64,000 nt of DNA from Algihabitans albus (GTDB lineage: Bacteria > Pseudomonadota > Alphaproteobacteria > Kiloniellales > DSM-21159). Numbering within the stretch: the first letter of the stretch is position 1; each line of letters opens with the position of its first letter. Below the pieces are notes generated by a model. The model was not told the DNA's origin, made no database searches, and saw only the letters and a program-made list of their open reading frames with translations. Shown here piece after piece: positions 29,491-39,199 of the stretch. The DNA lies in contig NZ_QXNY01000004.1 of assembly GCF_003572205.1 (NCBI RefSeq), positions 548-64,547 on the forward strand. The letters run 5' to 3'. A program made the translations under genes and the position numbers.

Positions 29491-29757
29491 ACTCATCGCA
29501 CAAAAGGAACGACACGAATCGCCCCTGGTGCTGGCCGGCACTCTAGCTTTGTTGAGTCGCCATGCAATAAAGACTTGCCCCTGGCTGTGTCGATATTGTC
29601 CTAGCGTGCTTCAAAAAACACGAACAACTTAATCATTAGTATATTACTTAATATGTGAATTATATCGTATCATTTGGAATTTACGGCCGTCGCCTCAGGC
29701 TGCTACTTAAGACAAAAACCAGTCAGGAATGGCGGGATCTGGGGAGTTCCGAAAAAT
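29491..29757. other. Intergenic region upstream of peroxiredoxin-like/2OG oxygenase gene
   Basis: No gene was recognised. The right half is AT-rich (29625-29670) and includes ATTATATCGTATC at 29659-29671, which resembles the motif before marR. It probably contains the promoter of the gene at 29758. Confidence 0.4.
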
Positions 29758-30849
29758 ATGACGCAAGTTATTTCACCACTGCGGGAAGGCGATCTCTTTC
29801 CCGACTTCAAGCTGCGCGATCAAACCTCTCGCCTTTCAGTGCTTTCCCTCCATGCTCGGGGTAAGCCGATTGTCCTACTCCTCGTCGCCGATCCTAAACA
29901 CCCGAAAACAGCCAAACTGCTCAACGACATCGCCAAGCACTGGAACGAAGTCGATGCTGCCGCCCATTTTTTCGCGATCACCGCCGCCGATGTAGCGAGC
30001 AACGCTCAGGCCGCCACAATCGCGAACTGGCCCTTTCTCGTACTCTCCGATCCCGACGGTCTGATTCTTCGTGGTTTCGGGCAACAGTGGCAACGCAGCA
30101 AGGATGCCTTCAGCCCATCGAACACCACCGTTGTCGTCTGCAACGCAAACAGGCGGATCGCGACCGTCGCAACGGGCAGTTTCGAAGACCCGGTCGACTT
30201 TATCGTAGGCCAGACAAGAGACGTTGCAACCGAGGGCGAATTGCTCGTGCAGCGCAGCATGCCGCCGGTGATCTACGTACCTCGGGTCCTCGATCCGGAT
30301 CTCTGTCAGCAGCTCATCGAACTGCATCGTGCGGAGAATGTGGCCTCGGGAGTTCTTCGTGACCGCTCGGCCAGCCACAGCGAACCCGCCGACAGCGAAG
30401 TCAAATCACGCCGCGATCACTTCCTCGAGGACCGCAAGCTCATCGGGACGCTCAAGATACGGTTCGAGCGGCGCATGCTTCCGGAAATTAACAAGGCTAC
30501 TTTCTATCACGTGGCCGGCTTCGAAAAATTCAAAATCGGCCGCTACGATGCCGAAACAGGCGGGGTCTTCAAGCCGCACAGAGACAACGACACGATGGCC
30601 GGTGCGCACCGGCGTTTCGCCGTTACCTTAAATCTCAATACCGGCGAATACGACGGCGGGGAACTTCGCTTTCCGGAATACAGCCGTGACCGTTTCAGCC
30701 CCGCCACAGGCGACGCCGTCGTCTTCTCCTGCTCGCTACTGCACGAGGTGCTGCCGATCACGCGAGGTCAACGCTACGTTCTTTTGGCCTTCCTCTTCGG
30801 CGCCGACGCGCAGCCGGCCGGCGGCCAACGCCCGCAGCCGCCACGCTAA
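29758..30849 (+). CDS. Peroxiredoxin-like domain fused to 2OG-Fe(II) oxygenase
   Basis: The 363-residue protein has two domains. Residues ~1-170 resemble an AhpC/TSA thioredoxin fold (LREGDLFPDFKLRDQTSRLS, then GKPIVLLLVADPKHPKTAKL and PFLVLSDPDGLILRGFG) but contain no peroxidatic cysteine. Residues ~185-355 are a prolyl-4-hydroxylase-type oxygenase with iron ligands His274 and Asp276 (FKPHRDNDT), His329 (LLHEVLP) and 2-oxoglutarate-binding Arg339 (GQRYVLLAFLFG). It should hydroxylate a protein or small molecule. The thiol-free front domain is probably structural or substrate-binding. Confidence 0.85.
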   Translation: MTQVISPLREGDLFPDFKLRDQTSRLSVLSLHARGKPIVLLLVADPKHPKTAKLLNDIAKHWNEVDAAAHFFAITAADVASNAQAATIANWPFLVLSDPDGLILRGFGQQWQRSKDAFSPSNTTVVVCNANRRIATVATGSFEDPVDFIVGQTRDVATEGELLVQRSMPPVIYVPRVLDPDLCQQLIELHRAENVASGVLRDRSASHSEPADSEVKSRRDHFLEDRKLIGTLKIRFERRMLPEINKATFYHVAGFEKFKIGRYDAETGGVFKPHRDNDTMAGAHRRFAVTLNLNTGEYDGGELRFPEYSRDRFSPATGDAVVFSCSLLHEVLPITRGQRYVLLAFLFGADAQPAGGQRPQPPR

Positions 30850-30970
30850 ACCGCCGCAAAACTGCTGGTAACCGCCAAGAAACAGAAAAGCGCGAAGGCG
30901 CCGCAGCGGCGGTCTTCCGCTTCGAAACCAGACAGCAGAGCGTCTCAGAGGTCTGCAGGTGGCGATGCCT

Positions 30971-31600
30971 CTAGCGCTTCAAATCGCCGACACGCAGGTT
31001 GAAAGCGACGGAGATGCGCTCGCCGCTACCGCGGAAGGGCAGCACGCCGTGGCGCAACCAGGAGGGAAAGAGCAGCATCTCCCCGGCTTCGGGTTGAATT
31101 GTCCAAGTGGCGACGCTCTGGACACCGGGCAGATCGTAAACGCCGACCGCCGGCCGGGGATCCTGAAATTCGATAGCGCCGTTGGGAACGATATCCGGGT
31201 CCGGCCCTCCCAAGTCGACGTAGTAGACGCCGGACCAGTGGTTGCTGGCGTGGGTGTGGTGTCGATTGTAGTCGCCATCGCCATTCACGTTGGCCCAGGC
31301 CGTAACGGCCAACTTACAAGTGAAGGCCCGGGTCCCGATCTCAGCTTCCATGGCGGCCCCGAAAGCTTCGTTGATGTACTGGCCGAGTGTCGCGAGAGAC
31401 GGATCGCCCCAGGACATCAAGTCGTGGCTCGACTGCCAACCGCCTATATTGCTCCGCACTGTCGAGGACGCCGTCGCCCTACGCGCCAGAATCAAGGCTC
31501 TCAGGGCGTCATTCAGGGCCGCGCTCTCAGGCCAGCGATGGCGGTAGATAGGTGTCGGAAAGGCTAGCACCACCGGGCCGTCGGCATTGGCGAGCTGCAT
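30971..31600 (-). CDS. Putative 2OG-Fe(II) oxygenase (TIGR02466-like)
   Basis: The 209-residue protein matches the pattern of the TIGR02466 family: LAFPTPIYRHRW at the start, GGWQSSHDLMSW, AWANVNGDGDYNRHHTHASN and HWSGVYYVDLG, then GEMLLFPSWLRHGVLPFRGS and ERISVAFNLRVG. The histidines in NRHHTH and RHGVLP are likely iron ligands. The substrate is unknown. It is convergent with the other oxygenase (29758) and divergent from a TPR-methyltransferase. Confidence 0.82.
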   Translation of the reverse strand: MQLANADGPVVLAFPTPIYRHRWPESAALNDALRALILARRATASSTVRSNIGGWQSSHDLMSWGDPSLATLGQYINEAFGAAMEAEIGTRAFTCKLAVTAWANVNGDGDYNRHHTHASNHWSGVYYVDLGGPDPDIVPNGAIEFQDPRPAVGVYDLPGVQSVATWTIQPEAGEMLLFPSWLRHGVLPFRGSGERISVAFNLRVGDLKR

Positions 31601-31717
31601 CGATCGGTCCTTTGAAGGATAAGTCTGTCAAGGCTGCGGAGTCAGCGCTTAGGTTGGGGCCATCAATCCGCCGACGCGGTAACCTGTCAACTGCGCAGCC
31701 ATCGCTTTCCTTGTGCC

Positions 31718-33202
31718 ATGCCCGACCCCAACAGCTTAGATGCGCATGTCTCAGCGGCCCGCCAAGCAATGAGCGGGCGGCAGTGGGCGAAGGCCTGTGG
31801 GCATCTGGAGGCCGCCCTGCGTCAACGGCCCGACGACCCTGGCCTTCTGCGGGCTCTGGCCCAGTCACGCTTCGCCGCCGGACAGGCGGAGCCGGCCCTT
31901 CGCGCGCTGGAGGCGGCCTGCGCCGCACGGCCGACCGATAGCCCGCTGCAGTACGACAGAGCGCAGCTTCTACGTCGACTCGGTAGAGCGGAAGCCGCTC
32001 TCGCGGCGGCGCAGGCCGCATGGAAGGCCGCACCGAAGGCCGACGAACCGGCACTGCTGCTGGCCGAGTTGCTGGTCGAGGCCAAACGCGCGGCCGAGGC
32101 TGTCGATCTGCTGACGCCCCTCTCGGCCGTCAAGCCGAGGGACCCCGAGCTGTCGCTGGCCTTCGGCGCCGCACTGCTGGCCGCTGGCTTGCCCGACGAA
32201 GCCCTGATCCCTCTGGAGGTGGCCGCGTCCCTGCCCGGACCAAAAGGCGCCTTCGCTCTGCACAATCGCGCCACGTGTCTGGCAGACCTCGGGCGGATCG
32301 ATGCCTCCGCTGCAGCCGCGGAAGCCGCGCTTGCCAGACTGCCCGAGTTAGCGGGGCCGCTCTGGCATCTCGGACTCTGCGCGGTCGACCGCGGCGATCG
32401 AACGGAGGCCGCTGCGCGCTTCGCGGCGGCCGAGCGCGCGAATCCACAGATGGGCCTGGCCGCCGCCTACCATGCCGCGCTCCTCCAGCTGACAGGCCAA
32501 TCAGCCGCGACAGAGGCCTGGCGGCGGGCTGAGCGACTGGATCCCGCGCAGACCGCCCTTCGCGAGGCCGTGAGCCACTATCTGGAAACGGAGAAGCGAG
32601 AAGACGCCGCACCGGCGATCTTCGGCTTCAAACCCAGCCTGCTGCGCTTCGCACTCGCACAAGCGCCGCAGCACGGCCTGCAATGCGAATTCGGAGTCTT
32701 CACCGGCCGTTCCCTGCGCCTGCTGGCCGAAACGCGGCCAGCGGCGAGCTTCGGAGACTGGCATGGCTTCGACTCTTTCGAAGGCCTGCCGGAGGCCTGG
32801 CTTCCGGACGAGGGGGCCGGGGCTTACTCGACCAGGGGACGCCTCCCCGAAATGCCGGCAGGCGTGCATCTGCACATCGGTTGGTTCGCGGAAACCTTGC
32901 AATCCTTCATGGAGACCACCTCCGAACCCTTGGCTTTCGCCAACATCGACTGCGACATCTATAGCTCGACAGTCGATGTGCTCGACGCTCTGTCGCAGCG
33001 GCTGACCGTCGGGACCGTCCTGGTGTTCGACGAGTACTTCGCCTATCCCGGCTGGCGGGCTCATGAATACAAAGCCTTCCAGGAATTGGTCGAACGGCGA
33101 GGATTGCGCTATCACACCGTCGCGCTCAGCCCCTTCACGCGCCAAGCAGCCATTCGGATCGAGGCTCTGGAGCAGAGGCTGGAGTGGATCGGCTCAAACT
33201 AA
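31718..33202 (+). CDS. TPR-repeat protein with C-terminal TylF-like methyltransferase domain
   Basis: The 494-residue protein has an alpha-helical TPR region (about residues 1-280; ALRQRPDDPGLLRALAQSRF, FALHNRATCLADLGRIDASA). A class I SAM-dependent methyltransferase of the TylF/macrocin-like group follows (about 300-494): LQCEFGVFTGRSLRLLAE, FGDWHGFDSFEGLPEAWLPD, FANIDCDIYSSTVDVLDAL and VGTVLVFDEYFAYPGW. Such enzymes methylate sugar hydroxyls. A role in glycan or surface-polymer modification is plausible but unproven. It faces the TIGR02466 oxygenase across about 117 bases. Confidence 0.82.
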   Translation: MPDPNSLDAHVSAARQAMSGRQWAKACGHLEAALRQRPDDPGLLRALAQSRFAAGQAEPALRALEAACAARPTDSPLQYDRAQLLRRLGRAEAALAAAQAAWKAAPKADEPALLLAELLVEAKRAAEAVDLLTPLSAVKPRDPELSLAFGAALLAAGLPDEALIPLEVAASLPGPKGAFALHNRATCLADLGRIDASAAAAEAALARLPELAGPLWHLGLCAVDRGDRTEAAARFAAAERANPQMGLAAAYHAALLQLTGQSAATEAWRRAERLDPAQTALREAVSHYLETEKREDAAPAIFGFKPSLLRFALAQAPQHGLQCEFGVFTGRSLRLLAETRPAASFGDWHGFDSFEGLPEAWLPDEGAGAYSTRGRLPEMPAGVHLHIGWFAETLQSFMETTSEPLAFANIDCDIYSSTVDVLDALSQRLTVGTVLVFDEYFAYPGWRAHEYKAFQELVERRGLRYHTVALSPFTRQAAIRIEALEQRLEWIGSN

Positions 33203-33336
33203 GGCGCCGAACCGCTGGATTCGGACGCCTGCGGACGTTACGTTGGACGTGGTCGGGCCGGTGTGCGCAGGTCGAGTCGGGGACCTCGCAACACCGCCAG
33301 GACCAGTCGAACACAACAGTCGAGATCCATCGAACG

Positions 33337-33918
33337 ATGAGTGCAGTCATGATTTCAAATGGCCGCCGAGGTTGGCGCGGTGCAGCGGTCCTAGCGGTCT
33401 TGCTCAGCTTGAGCCTCGCCGCCTGCGGCGGAAACGGCGGCACCCGGACCGTCTACCCCGACGACGACCGGCGAGAGACTGGCGACAATGCTTACGATGT
33501 AAGCAGCGAAGGCGGCGTCTTCGGTCCCAGCGGCCTCGATATCTTCGGAAGTAACGACACTCCGGAAGGAGTCGCGGGAGGTACGGGTATCGGCGTCAAT
33601 GCCTTCCTCTGGCGCGCTTCGCTCGACACGGTGTCATTCATGCCGCTGTCCTCGGCCGATCCCTTCGGTGGTGTGATCATCACGGACTGGTACTCCCCGC
33701 CGGAAAGCCCCGAGGAGCGCTTCAAGGTGAACGTCTTCATTCTGGGCCGGGATCTGCGTGCCGACGGCGTGCGTGCCCGTGTGTTCCGGCAGATCAACGG
33801 CGGCGGCGAGGGCGGTGTCACCTGGAAGGACGCGCAGGTCGGCGATACCACGGGCATCGACCTGGAGAACGCCATCCTGACCCGCGCAAGAGAACTGCGC
33901 ATCGCCGCCCTGAACTGA
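33337..33918 (+). CDS. DUF3576 lipoprotein
   Basis: About 193 residues begin with a lipoprotein signal, lipobox LAAC with Cys30 (AVLAVLLSLSLAACGG). The mature domain (GIGVNAFLWRASLDTVSFMP, DPFGGVIITDWYSPPESPEE, RFKVNVFILGRDLRADGVR) is the alphaproteobacterial DUF3576. The function is not known. It is probably anchored in the outer membrane. The start at ATG 33337 has an alternative at 33349. It lies just upstream of leuS-lptE-holA, a conserved neighbourhood in the class. Confidence 0.85.
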   Translation: MSAVMISNGRRGWRGAAVLAVLLSLSLAACGGNGGTRTVYPDDDRRETGDNAYDVSSEGGVFGPSGLDIFGSNDTPEGVAGGTGIGVNAFLWRASLDTVSFMPLSSADPFGGVIITDWYSPPESPEERFKVNVFILGRDLRADGVRARVFRQINGGGEGGVTWKDAQVGDTTGIDLENAILTRARELRIAALN

Positions 33919-34018
33919 CGCTGTCTTGAACTGACGCCGCCCTAGAACGACACCCATCGGGACCGACGCCCAGGGAATGGCGTGGACCTGACCGATGCCG
34001 GAGCGACCGCACGCACAG

Positions 34019-36595
34019 ATGAGCCGCTACAACGCGAAAGAGATCGAGGTCAAATGGCAGTCGGCTTGGTCCAACGCCGACTGTTTTCGGGCCGAGGAGG
34101 CGCCGGGCCGCGAGAAGTACTATGTGCTGGAAATGTTCCCCTACCCGTCGGGGCGCATCCACATGGGGCATGTGCGCAACTATACGATCGGCGACGTGAT
34201 CGCCCGCTACAAACGCGCGCGCGGTTTTAACGTCCTGCATCCCATGGGCTGGGATGCCTTCGGCCTGCCGGCCGAGAATGCCGCAATGGAGCGCAAGATC
34301 CATCCGGCAAAGTGGACCTACGACAACATCGCGGCCATGCGCGATCAGCTCAAATCCATGGGCCTGTCGCTCGACTGGTCGCGCGAATTCGCAACCTGCG
34401 ATCCCGAGTACTACGCCCAACAACAACGGCTTTTCCTGGAGTTCATGGCCCACGACCTGGTCTACCGGAAGGAGACCTGGGTCAACTGGGACCCGGTCGA
34501 TCACACGGTGCTGGCCAACGAGCAGGTGATCGACGGCAAGGGCTGGCGCTCCGGCGCTCCGGTCGAGCGGCGGAACCTGCCCGGCTGGTTCTTCAAGATC
34601 ACTGCCTTCGCCGAGGAACTGCTGGACGAGCTGCAGCGCATGGAGCGCTGGCCGGAGAAGGTGCGCCTGATGCAGGCCAACTGGATCGGCCGTTCCGAAG
34701 GCGCGCGGGTCTTCTTTCCGCTGGAAGGCGCTCCGGCCGCAGAGACTCACGGCCCGCTGGAAGTCTTCACCACCCGCCCCGATACGTTGTTCGGTGCCAG
34801 CTTCTGCGCCCTCTCGCCCCACCATCCCCTGACCGCGGCACTGGCGGCGACGGATCCCGACCTGCGCGCCTTCGTCGCCGAATGCGACCGCCTGGGCACC
34901 AGCGAGGAGGCGATCGAGACAGCCGAGAAACGCGGCTACAAGACTCCGCTCACGGCGCGCCATCCGCTGAACGCCGACCGCCGCTTACCGGTCTACGTCG
35001 CCAACTTCGTGCTGATGGATTACGGGACCGGCTCGATCTTCGGCTGTCCGGCACACGACCAGAGAGATTTGGACTTTGCGCGCAAGTACGACCTCTCGGT
35101 CACGCCGGTGGTTCTGCCGCCCGACGCCGACCCGGCGGCCTTCGCGATCGGCGACGAGGCCTACGTCGGCGACGGCAGCATCTACAATTCCGAGTTTCTG
35201 AACGGGCTGAGCGTGCCGGACGCCAAGCGCCGTGTCGTCGAGCGGCTTGCGGAACTGACCGCGGGCCGGGGCACGGTACAGTTCCGTCTGCGCGATTGGG
35301 GCGTGTCCCGGCAGCGCTACTGGGGCTGCCCGATTCCGGTGATCCACTGCGCCGCTTGCGGCCCGGTCCCGGTGCCGGACGAACAGCTGCCGGTGACCCT
35401 GCCGGAGGATGTCGGCTTCGATACGCCGGGCAACCCCCTTGCGCATCATCCCACCTGGAAACAGGTCGACTGCCCGCGCTGCGGCGCCGCGGCCGAGCGC
35501 GACACCGACACAATGGATACCTTCGTCGACAGCTCCTGGTATTTCGCGCGCTTCTGTTCGCCGCGCGCCGAGCAGCCGCTCGATTCGGCAGCCTCCAACT
35601 ATTGGCTACCCGTCGATCAGTACATCGGCGGCGTCGAGCACGCCGTTCTGCATCTGCTCTACGCGCGTTTCTTCACGCGCGCCCTGCAGCGCTTCGGGAC
35701 GGTCGAGGCGGCCGAACCCTTCGCCGGCCTCTTTACCCAAGGGATGATCACCCACGCCACCTATCGGGCCGAAGACGGCGCGTGGATCGAGCCCAGCGAA
35801 GTGGCTCAGGCCGAGACCGGCGGCCTCAAGACGGGCGACGGCCGCGCCGTGACCCAGGGCCGCGTCGAAAAGATGTCCAAGTCGAAGCGCAACACGGTCG
35901 ACCCGGCAACCATCATCGAGACCTACGGCGCTGACACGGCACGCTGGTTCATGCTCTCCGACTCGCCGCCCGAGCGCGAGATGGAGTGGACCGACGCCGG
36001 TATCGAAGGCGCCTGGCGCTTCGTCAATCGCCTGTGGCGACTGGTCGAGAGCGCGCTCGACAATCTGCCGCCCCAGGGAACGCCCCGACCGGCAGTCATC
36101 GAGGGACCGGCTCTCGACCTGCGCCGGCAGGTGCACAAGGCCGTCGCCGGAGTCACCCACGACATCGAGGCCTTCCACTTCAACAAGGCAGTGGCACGCC
36201 TTTATGAACTGACCAACGGACTCTCGGGCTACGACGCGCGAGACGCCGCGGGACTCTGGGTCCTGCGCGAGGCCCTGGAGATGCTGGTGCGCCTGACCGG
36301 ACCGATGATGCCGCACCTGACCGAGGAGCTCTGGCAGCGCCTGGGCCACACCGGCCTGCTGGCAGACGCCGTCTGGCCCGACGCCGAGCGCGACCTGCTG
36401 ATCGAGGAGTCGGTGGTTCTGGCCGTTCAGGTCAACGGCAAGAAGCGTGCGACAATCGAACTGCCGCGCGATGCCGACAAGCAGGCCGCCGAAGAGGCCG
36501 CTTTGGCCGATCCCGCCGTACAGCGGGCCCTGCAAGGGCACGCCCTCCGCAAGGTGATCGTTGTGCCCAACCGAATCGTCAACCTGGTGATCTAA
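34019..36595 (+). CDS. leuS: Leucyl-tRNA synthetase
   Basis: The 858-residue class I synthetase has the HIGH-type motif [12 protein letters not shown] (about residues 43-54), a CP1 editing domain ([31 protein letters not shown]), a tRNA-binding C-terminus, and the KMSKS motif ([13 protein letters not shown], about residue 618). A Cys pair in VIHCAACG and another in [13 protein letters not shown] form a zinc-binding insertion. The start at ATG 34019 gives the usual [15 protein letters not shown]-terminus. lptE follows after 3 bases. Confidence 0.97.
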   Translation: MSRYNAKEIEVKWQSAWSNADCFRAEEAPGREKYYVLEMFPYPSGRIHMGHVRNYTIGDVIARYKRARGFNVLHPMGWDAFGLPAENAAMERKIHPAKWTYDNIAAMRDQLKSMGLSLDWSREFATCDPEYYAQQQRLFLEFMAHDLVYRKETWVNWDPVDHTVLANEQVIDGKGWRSGAPVERRNLPGWFFKITAFAEELLDELQRMERWPEKVRLMQANWIGRSEGARVFFPLEGAPAAETHGPLEVFTTRPDTLFGASFCALSPHHPLTAALAATDPDLRAFVAECDRLGTSEEAIETAEKRGYKTPLTARHPLNADRRLPVYVANFVLMDYGTGSIFGCPAHDQRDLDFARKYDLSVTPVVLPPDADPAAFAIGDEAYVGDGSIYNSEFLNGLSVPDAKRRVVERLAELTAGRGTVQFRLRDWGVSRQRYWGCPIPVIHCAACGPVPVPDEQLPVTLPEDVGFDTPGNPLAHHPTWKQVDCPRCGAAAERDTDTMDTFVDSSWYFARFCSPRAEQPLDSAASNYWLPVDQYIGGVEHAVLHLLYARFFTRALQRFGTVEAAEPFAGLFTQGMITHATYRAEDGAWIEPSEVAQAETGGLKTGDGRAVTQGRVEKMSKSKRNTVDPATIIETYGADTARWFMLSDSPPEREMEWTDAGIEGAWRFVNRLWRLVESALDNLPPQGTPRPAVIEGPALDLRRQVHKAVAGVTHDIEAFHFNKAVARLYELTNGLSGYDARDAAGLWVLREALEMLVRLTGPMMPHLTEELWQRLGHTGLLADAVWPDAERDLLIEESVVLAVQVNGKKRATIELPRDADKQAAEEAALADPAVQRALQGHALRKVIVVPNRIVNLVI

Positions 36596-36598
36596 GCC

Positions 36599-37168
36599 GT
36601 GACTGTCTCACGCCGCCATCTGCTTCTATTCGCTCTGCTGGCAGCCCCTGTCGTGCTGACGGGCTGCCGCGTGCAGCCGCTCTATGGGTCTTTCAATCCC
36701 GTCGGGCCCTCGGAGTCTTACCAAAGCGAGGAGGATCTGAGGGCGATCCGGATCCAGCCGATCCCAAATCGGGTGGGACAGCAGGTGCACAACGCACTGC
36801 GCAACGAACTCACCCCGAGCGGTCAACCGAGCAATCCGGCCTACACCCTGACCACCACAATCGAGGAAAGCATCGGTGAGCGTCTGCTGGCCACGGATGC
36901 AACGGCAACCCGTGCGCAGCTGAGGCTGAGGGCCAGGTATACGCTTTCGCTGACGGCCAACGGCACGCAGTTGGCGAGCGGCAACGCCACCGCCATCTCG
37001 GCCTACGATATCGTCGAGACCGAGTACGCCACCCATCGCGCGGAATTGGATGCCCGCGCCCGCGGGGCCGAGGAAGTCGCCCGCCAGATACGAACGCGCC
37101 TGGCTTCTTGGTTCATCGAAGCTCGGGCCGACGGTACGCTTGCGCGCAAGCTCTACATCGGCGAGTAG
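36599..37168 (+). CDS. lptE: LPS-assembly lipoprotein LptE
   Basis: The 189-residue protein has a signal peptide and lipobox (FALLAAPVVLTGC, Cys23) followed by RVQPLYGS, the alphaproteobacterial LptE signature. It plugs the LptD barrel that delivers lipopolysaccharide to the outer leaflet. It starts at GTG 36599, three bases after the leuS stop, in the standard order leuS-lptE-holA. Confidence 0.9.
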   Translation: MTVSRRHLLLFALLAAPVVLTGCRVQPLYGSFNPVGPSESYQSEEDLRAIRIQPIPNRVGQQVHNALRNELTPSGQPSNPAYTLTTTIEESIGERLLATDATATRAQLRLRARYTLSLTANGTQLASGNATAISAYDIVETEYATHRAELDARARGAEEVARQIRTRLASWFIEARADGTLARKLYIGE

Positions 37169-37177
37169 CCAGCGGCC

Positions 37178-38272
37178 ATGAAGGTCCAGCCTGCCCGGGC
37201 CGATGCCTTCTGCGCCAAGCCGGATCCGGCCTTGAGGCTGCTGCTGCTGTACGGACCGGACCAGGGCATGGTGCGCGAACGAGCCCAAGCCGCAACACGT
37301 GCGGTGCTGGAAGATCCCAACGATCCCTTCCGCATGGCCGAGATCGCCGCCAAGCAGCTGCGCGGCGATCCCGCGATCCTCAACGACGAGGCGGCGGCCA
37401 TGGCCCTGACCGGGGGCCGCCGGGTGGTATGCTTGCGCGATATCGGCAACGAGGACGCCAAACAGATCGAAACCTTCCTGGCCGACCCGCCGGGCGACGC
37501 GCTGGTTGTCATCGAAACCGGCGATCTCGGCTCCGCCAAGGCGTCTCGGCTGGTGCGCGTCGTCGAGGCCAGCACCTGCGGCGCAGCAGTCGCCTGCTAC
37601 CGCGATGAAGGCGCCGGACTGCCGAAGCTGATCGACCAGGTTCTGGCGGCTGCAAACCTGTCCGTCACTGCCGATGCCAAGGCCTATCTCACGGCGAACT
37701 TGGGTGGCGATCGCCTGATCTCGCGCAGCGAGTTGGAGAAGCTCGTCACCTATATGAGTGGACCCGAAGACGGACGGACGCGCGAAGAGGCGAGCGGGTC
37801 TGGGCCGGCGCGGCGCACAGTCGATCTGGCCGAAGCCTCAGCCGTGGTCAATGATACGGCCGCGCTTTCTCTGCAGGACATCGCCTATGCCGTCGCCGGC
37901 GGCCAACCGGCGGCACTGGACCGGGCTCTGACGCGCAGCTTCGCGGAAGGCCAGTCTCCGGTCGCCGTTCTACGTGGCGTCGCACGGCACTTCCAACAGC
38001 TTCATCTCGTCTCGGCTGCGCTTGCCGCGGGGCGCGATCCCGAAAGCGCGCTGAAACAACTACGCCCTCCCGTCTTTTGGAAGGTGAAAGAAGCCTTCGT
38101 CGCCCAAGCGCGTGGCTGGCCACCGGCCTGGCTCGGCCGCGCCCTCGCGCGCCTGCTGGAGGCCGAGGCCGCCTGCAAACGCACCGGGCTGCCCGATCGG
38201 GCGATCTGCGCTCAGGCGCTGCTCGACCTCGCCGGAAAGGCCCCTCTTCGCCGACGGAGCGCCCGGCACTGA
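37178..38272 (+). CDS. holA: DNA polymerase III subunit delta
   Basis: The 364-residue protein is HolA, the clamp-loader subunit that opens the sliding clamp. Family segments include ALRLLLLYGPDQGMVRERA, ADPPGDALVVIETGDL, DRLISRSELEKLVTYM and LRGVARHFQQLHLVSAAL, ending with RAICAQALLDLA. An Asp/Gly/Glu-rich linker (PEDGRTREEASGSGPARR) is inserted between domains II and III. It follows lptE by 9 bases. Confidence 0.93.
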   Translation: MKVQPARADAFCAKPDPALRLLLLYGPDQGMVRERAQAATRAVLEDPNDPFRMAEIAAKQLRGDPAILNDEAAAMALTGGRRVVCLRDIGNEDAKQIETFLADPPGDALVVIETGDLGSAKASRLVRVVEASTCGAAVACYRDEGAGLPKLIDQVLAAANLSVTADAKAYLTANLGGDRLISRSELEKLVTYMSGPEDGRTREEASGSGPARRTVDLAEASAVVNDTAALSLQDIAYAVAGGQPAALDRALTRSFAEGQSPVAVLRGVARHFQQLHLVSAALAAGRDPESALKQLRPPVFWKVKEAFVAQARGWPPAWLGRALARLLEAEAACKRTGLPDRAICAQALLDLAGKAPLRRRSARH

Positions 38273-38323
38273 TCCTTCCGTCTCTACTGCACGTAAAGTC
38301 TATGCAATGGAGAACGAAGCATC

Positions 38324-38722
38324 ATGTCCCTGACCGTCACGCCTTTCTATGCAAGCCTTCTAGGTCTGCAGCTCATTTTTTTGAGTCTCAGGGTCATCCG
38401 TCTACGGAGACGAAGTCGCGTTCCGCTCGGTGACGGCGGCGACGAGACGCTGCTGCGCTGCCTGAGGGTACAGGGGAACTTCGCAGAGTACGTTCCCTTC
38501 TGTCTATTGCTGATCGCATTGGCAGAGCTGCAAGGCCTACCGGTTTGGCCTCTGCATGGGCTCGGTCTGGCTCTACTGGCCGGGCGTCTCATCCATGCAA
38601 GCGGCGTCAGTCGCGACCCCGAACCCTACCGTCTGCGCGTGATCGGTATGTTCTTGACCTTTGCCGTGCTCGGGTTCGGCGCGGCGCTAAATCTGCTTCT
38701 CTCGGTGCAGGCCTTACTATAA
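38324..38722 (+). CDS. MAPEG family membrane protein
   Basis: The 132-residue protein has four hydrophobic helices and the MAPEG-type signature RVQGNFAEYVPFCLLLIALAE (a glutathione-S-transferase-like membrane fold) with GLALLAGRLIHASGVS. Members conjugate glutathione or reduce lipid peroxides. Bacterial ones of this short type are mostly uncharacterised. It lies about 50 bases downstream of holA. Confidence 0.85.
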   Translation: MSLTVTPFYASLLGLQLIFLSLRVIRLRRRSRVPLGDGGDETLLRCLRVQGNFAEYVPFCLLLIALAELQGLPVWPLHGLGLALLAGRLIHASGVSRDPEPYRLRVIGMFLTFAVLGFGAALNLLLSVQALL

Positions 38723-38743
38723 CCAGAGTGATTGAGTTCGAAT

Positions 38744-39199
38744 TTAGAGAATCTCAAAACCGACCAGTAGACCCGTAATCGTGCGATCGTCGTCGGACAG
38801 CGGCAATGCCATACCTTCCCATTTCAGCAATCGCGTCTCCGTCATCAATCCCTGTTCTGTGATCGCCCGCGGCTGTTCATGAGAAATGACGCTGGCATAG
38901 AAGTCGTGCACGACACGTCCATAATCCTCGTCTTCGTAGTCCGAAACCCGGCGGCCGGTCATATCACGTCCGACATAATCCACTCCCTTGCCGGCGTGAA
39001 CGCGAAAGCGAAAGTCCAGCGGATCGCGCTCAACGTCGAAGAGATGCATATTGCCGAGGACGAATCCGAGTTCGAGTACGTCGATCGACTGCCGCGAGGG
39101 GAAGCCGCGCTTCGAGCATTTGCCCTTCCAGTACGCATAGAGGCGCAGCAGTCGATCGGATCGAACAACGGCTTCGATCTGGTCCGTCGTTTGCGACAT
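38744..39199 (-). CDS. PAS domain-containing protein (PAS_5-like)
   Basis: The 151-residue protein has LRLYAYWKGKCSKRGFPSRQ, DVLELGFVLGNMHLFDVER, FRFRVHAGKGVDYVGRDMTG and ALPLSDDDRTITGLLVGFE, the layout of a stand-alone PAS_5 sensor. There is no attached output domain. It resembles the protein at 24131-24781 in architecture but is shorter. It is convergent with the MAPEG gene. Confidence 0.75.
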   Translation of the reverse strand: MSQTTDQIEAVVRSDRLLRLYAYWKGKCSKRGFPSRQSIDVLELGFVLGNMHLFDVERDPLDFRFRVHAGKGVDYVGRDMTGRRVSDYEDEDYGRVVHDFYASVISHEQPRAITEQGLMTETRLLKWEGMALPLSDDDRTITGLLVGFEIL

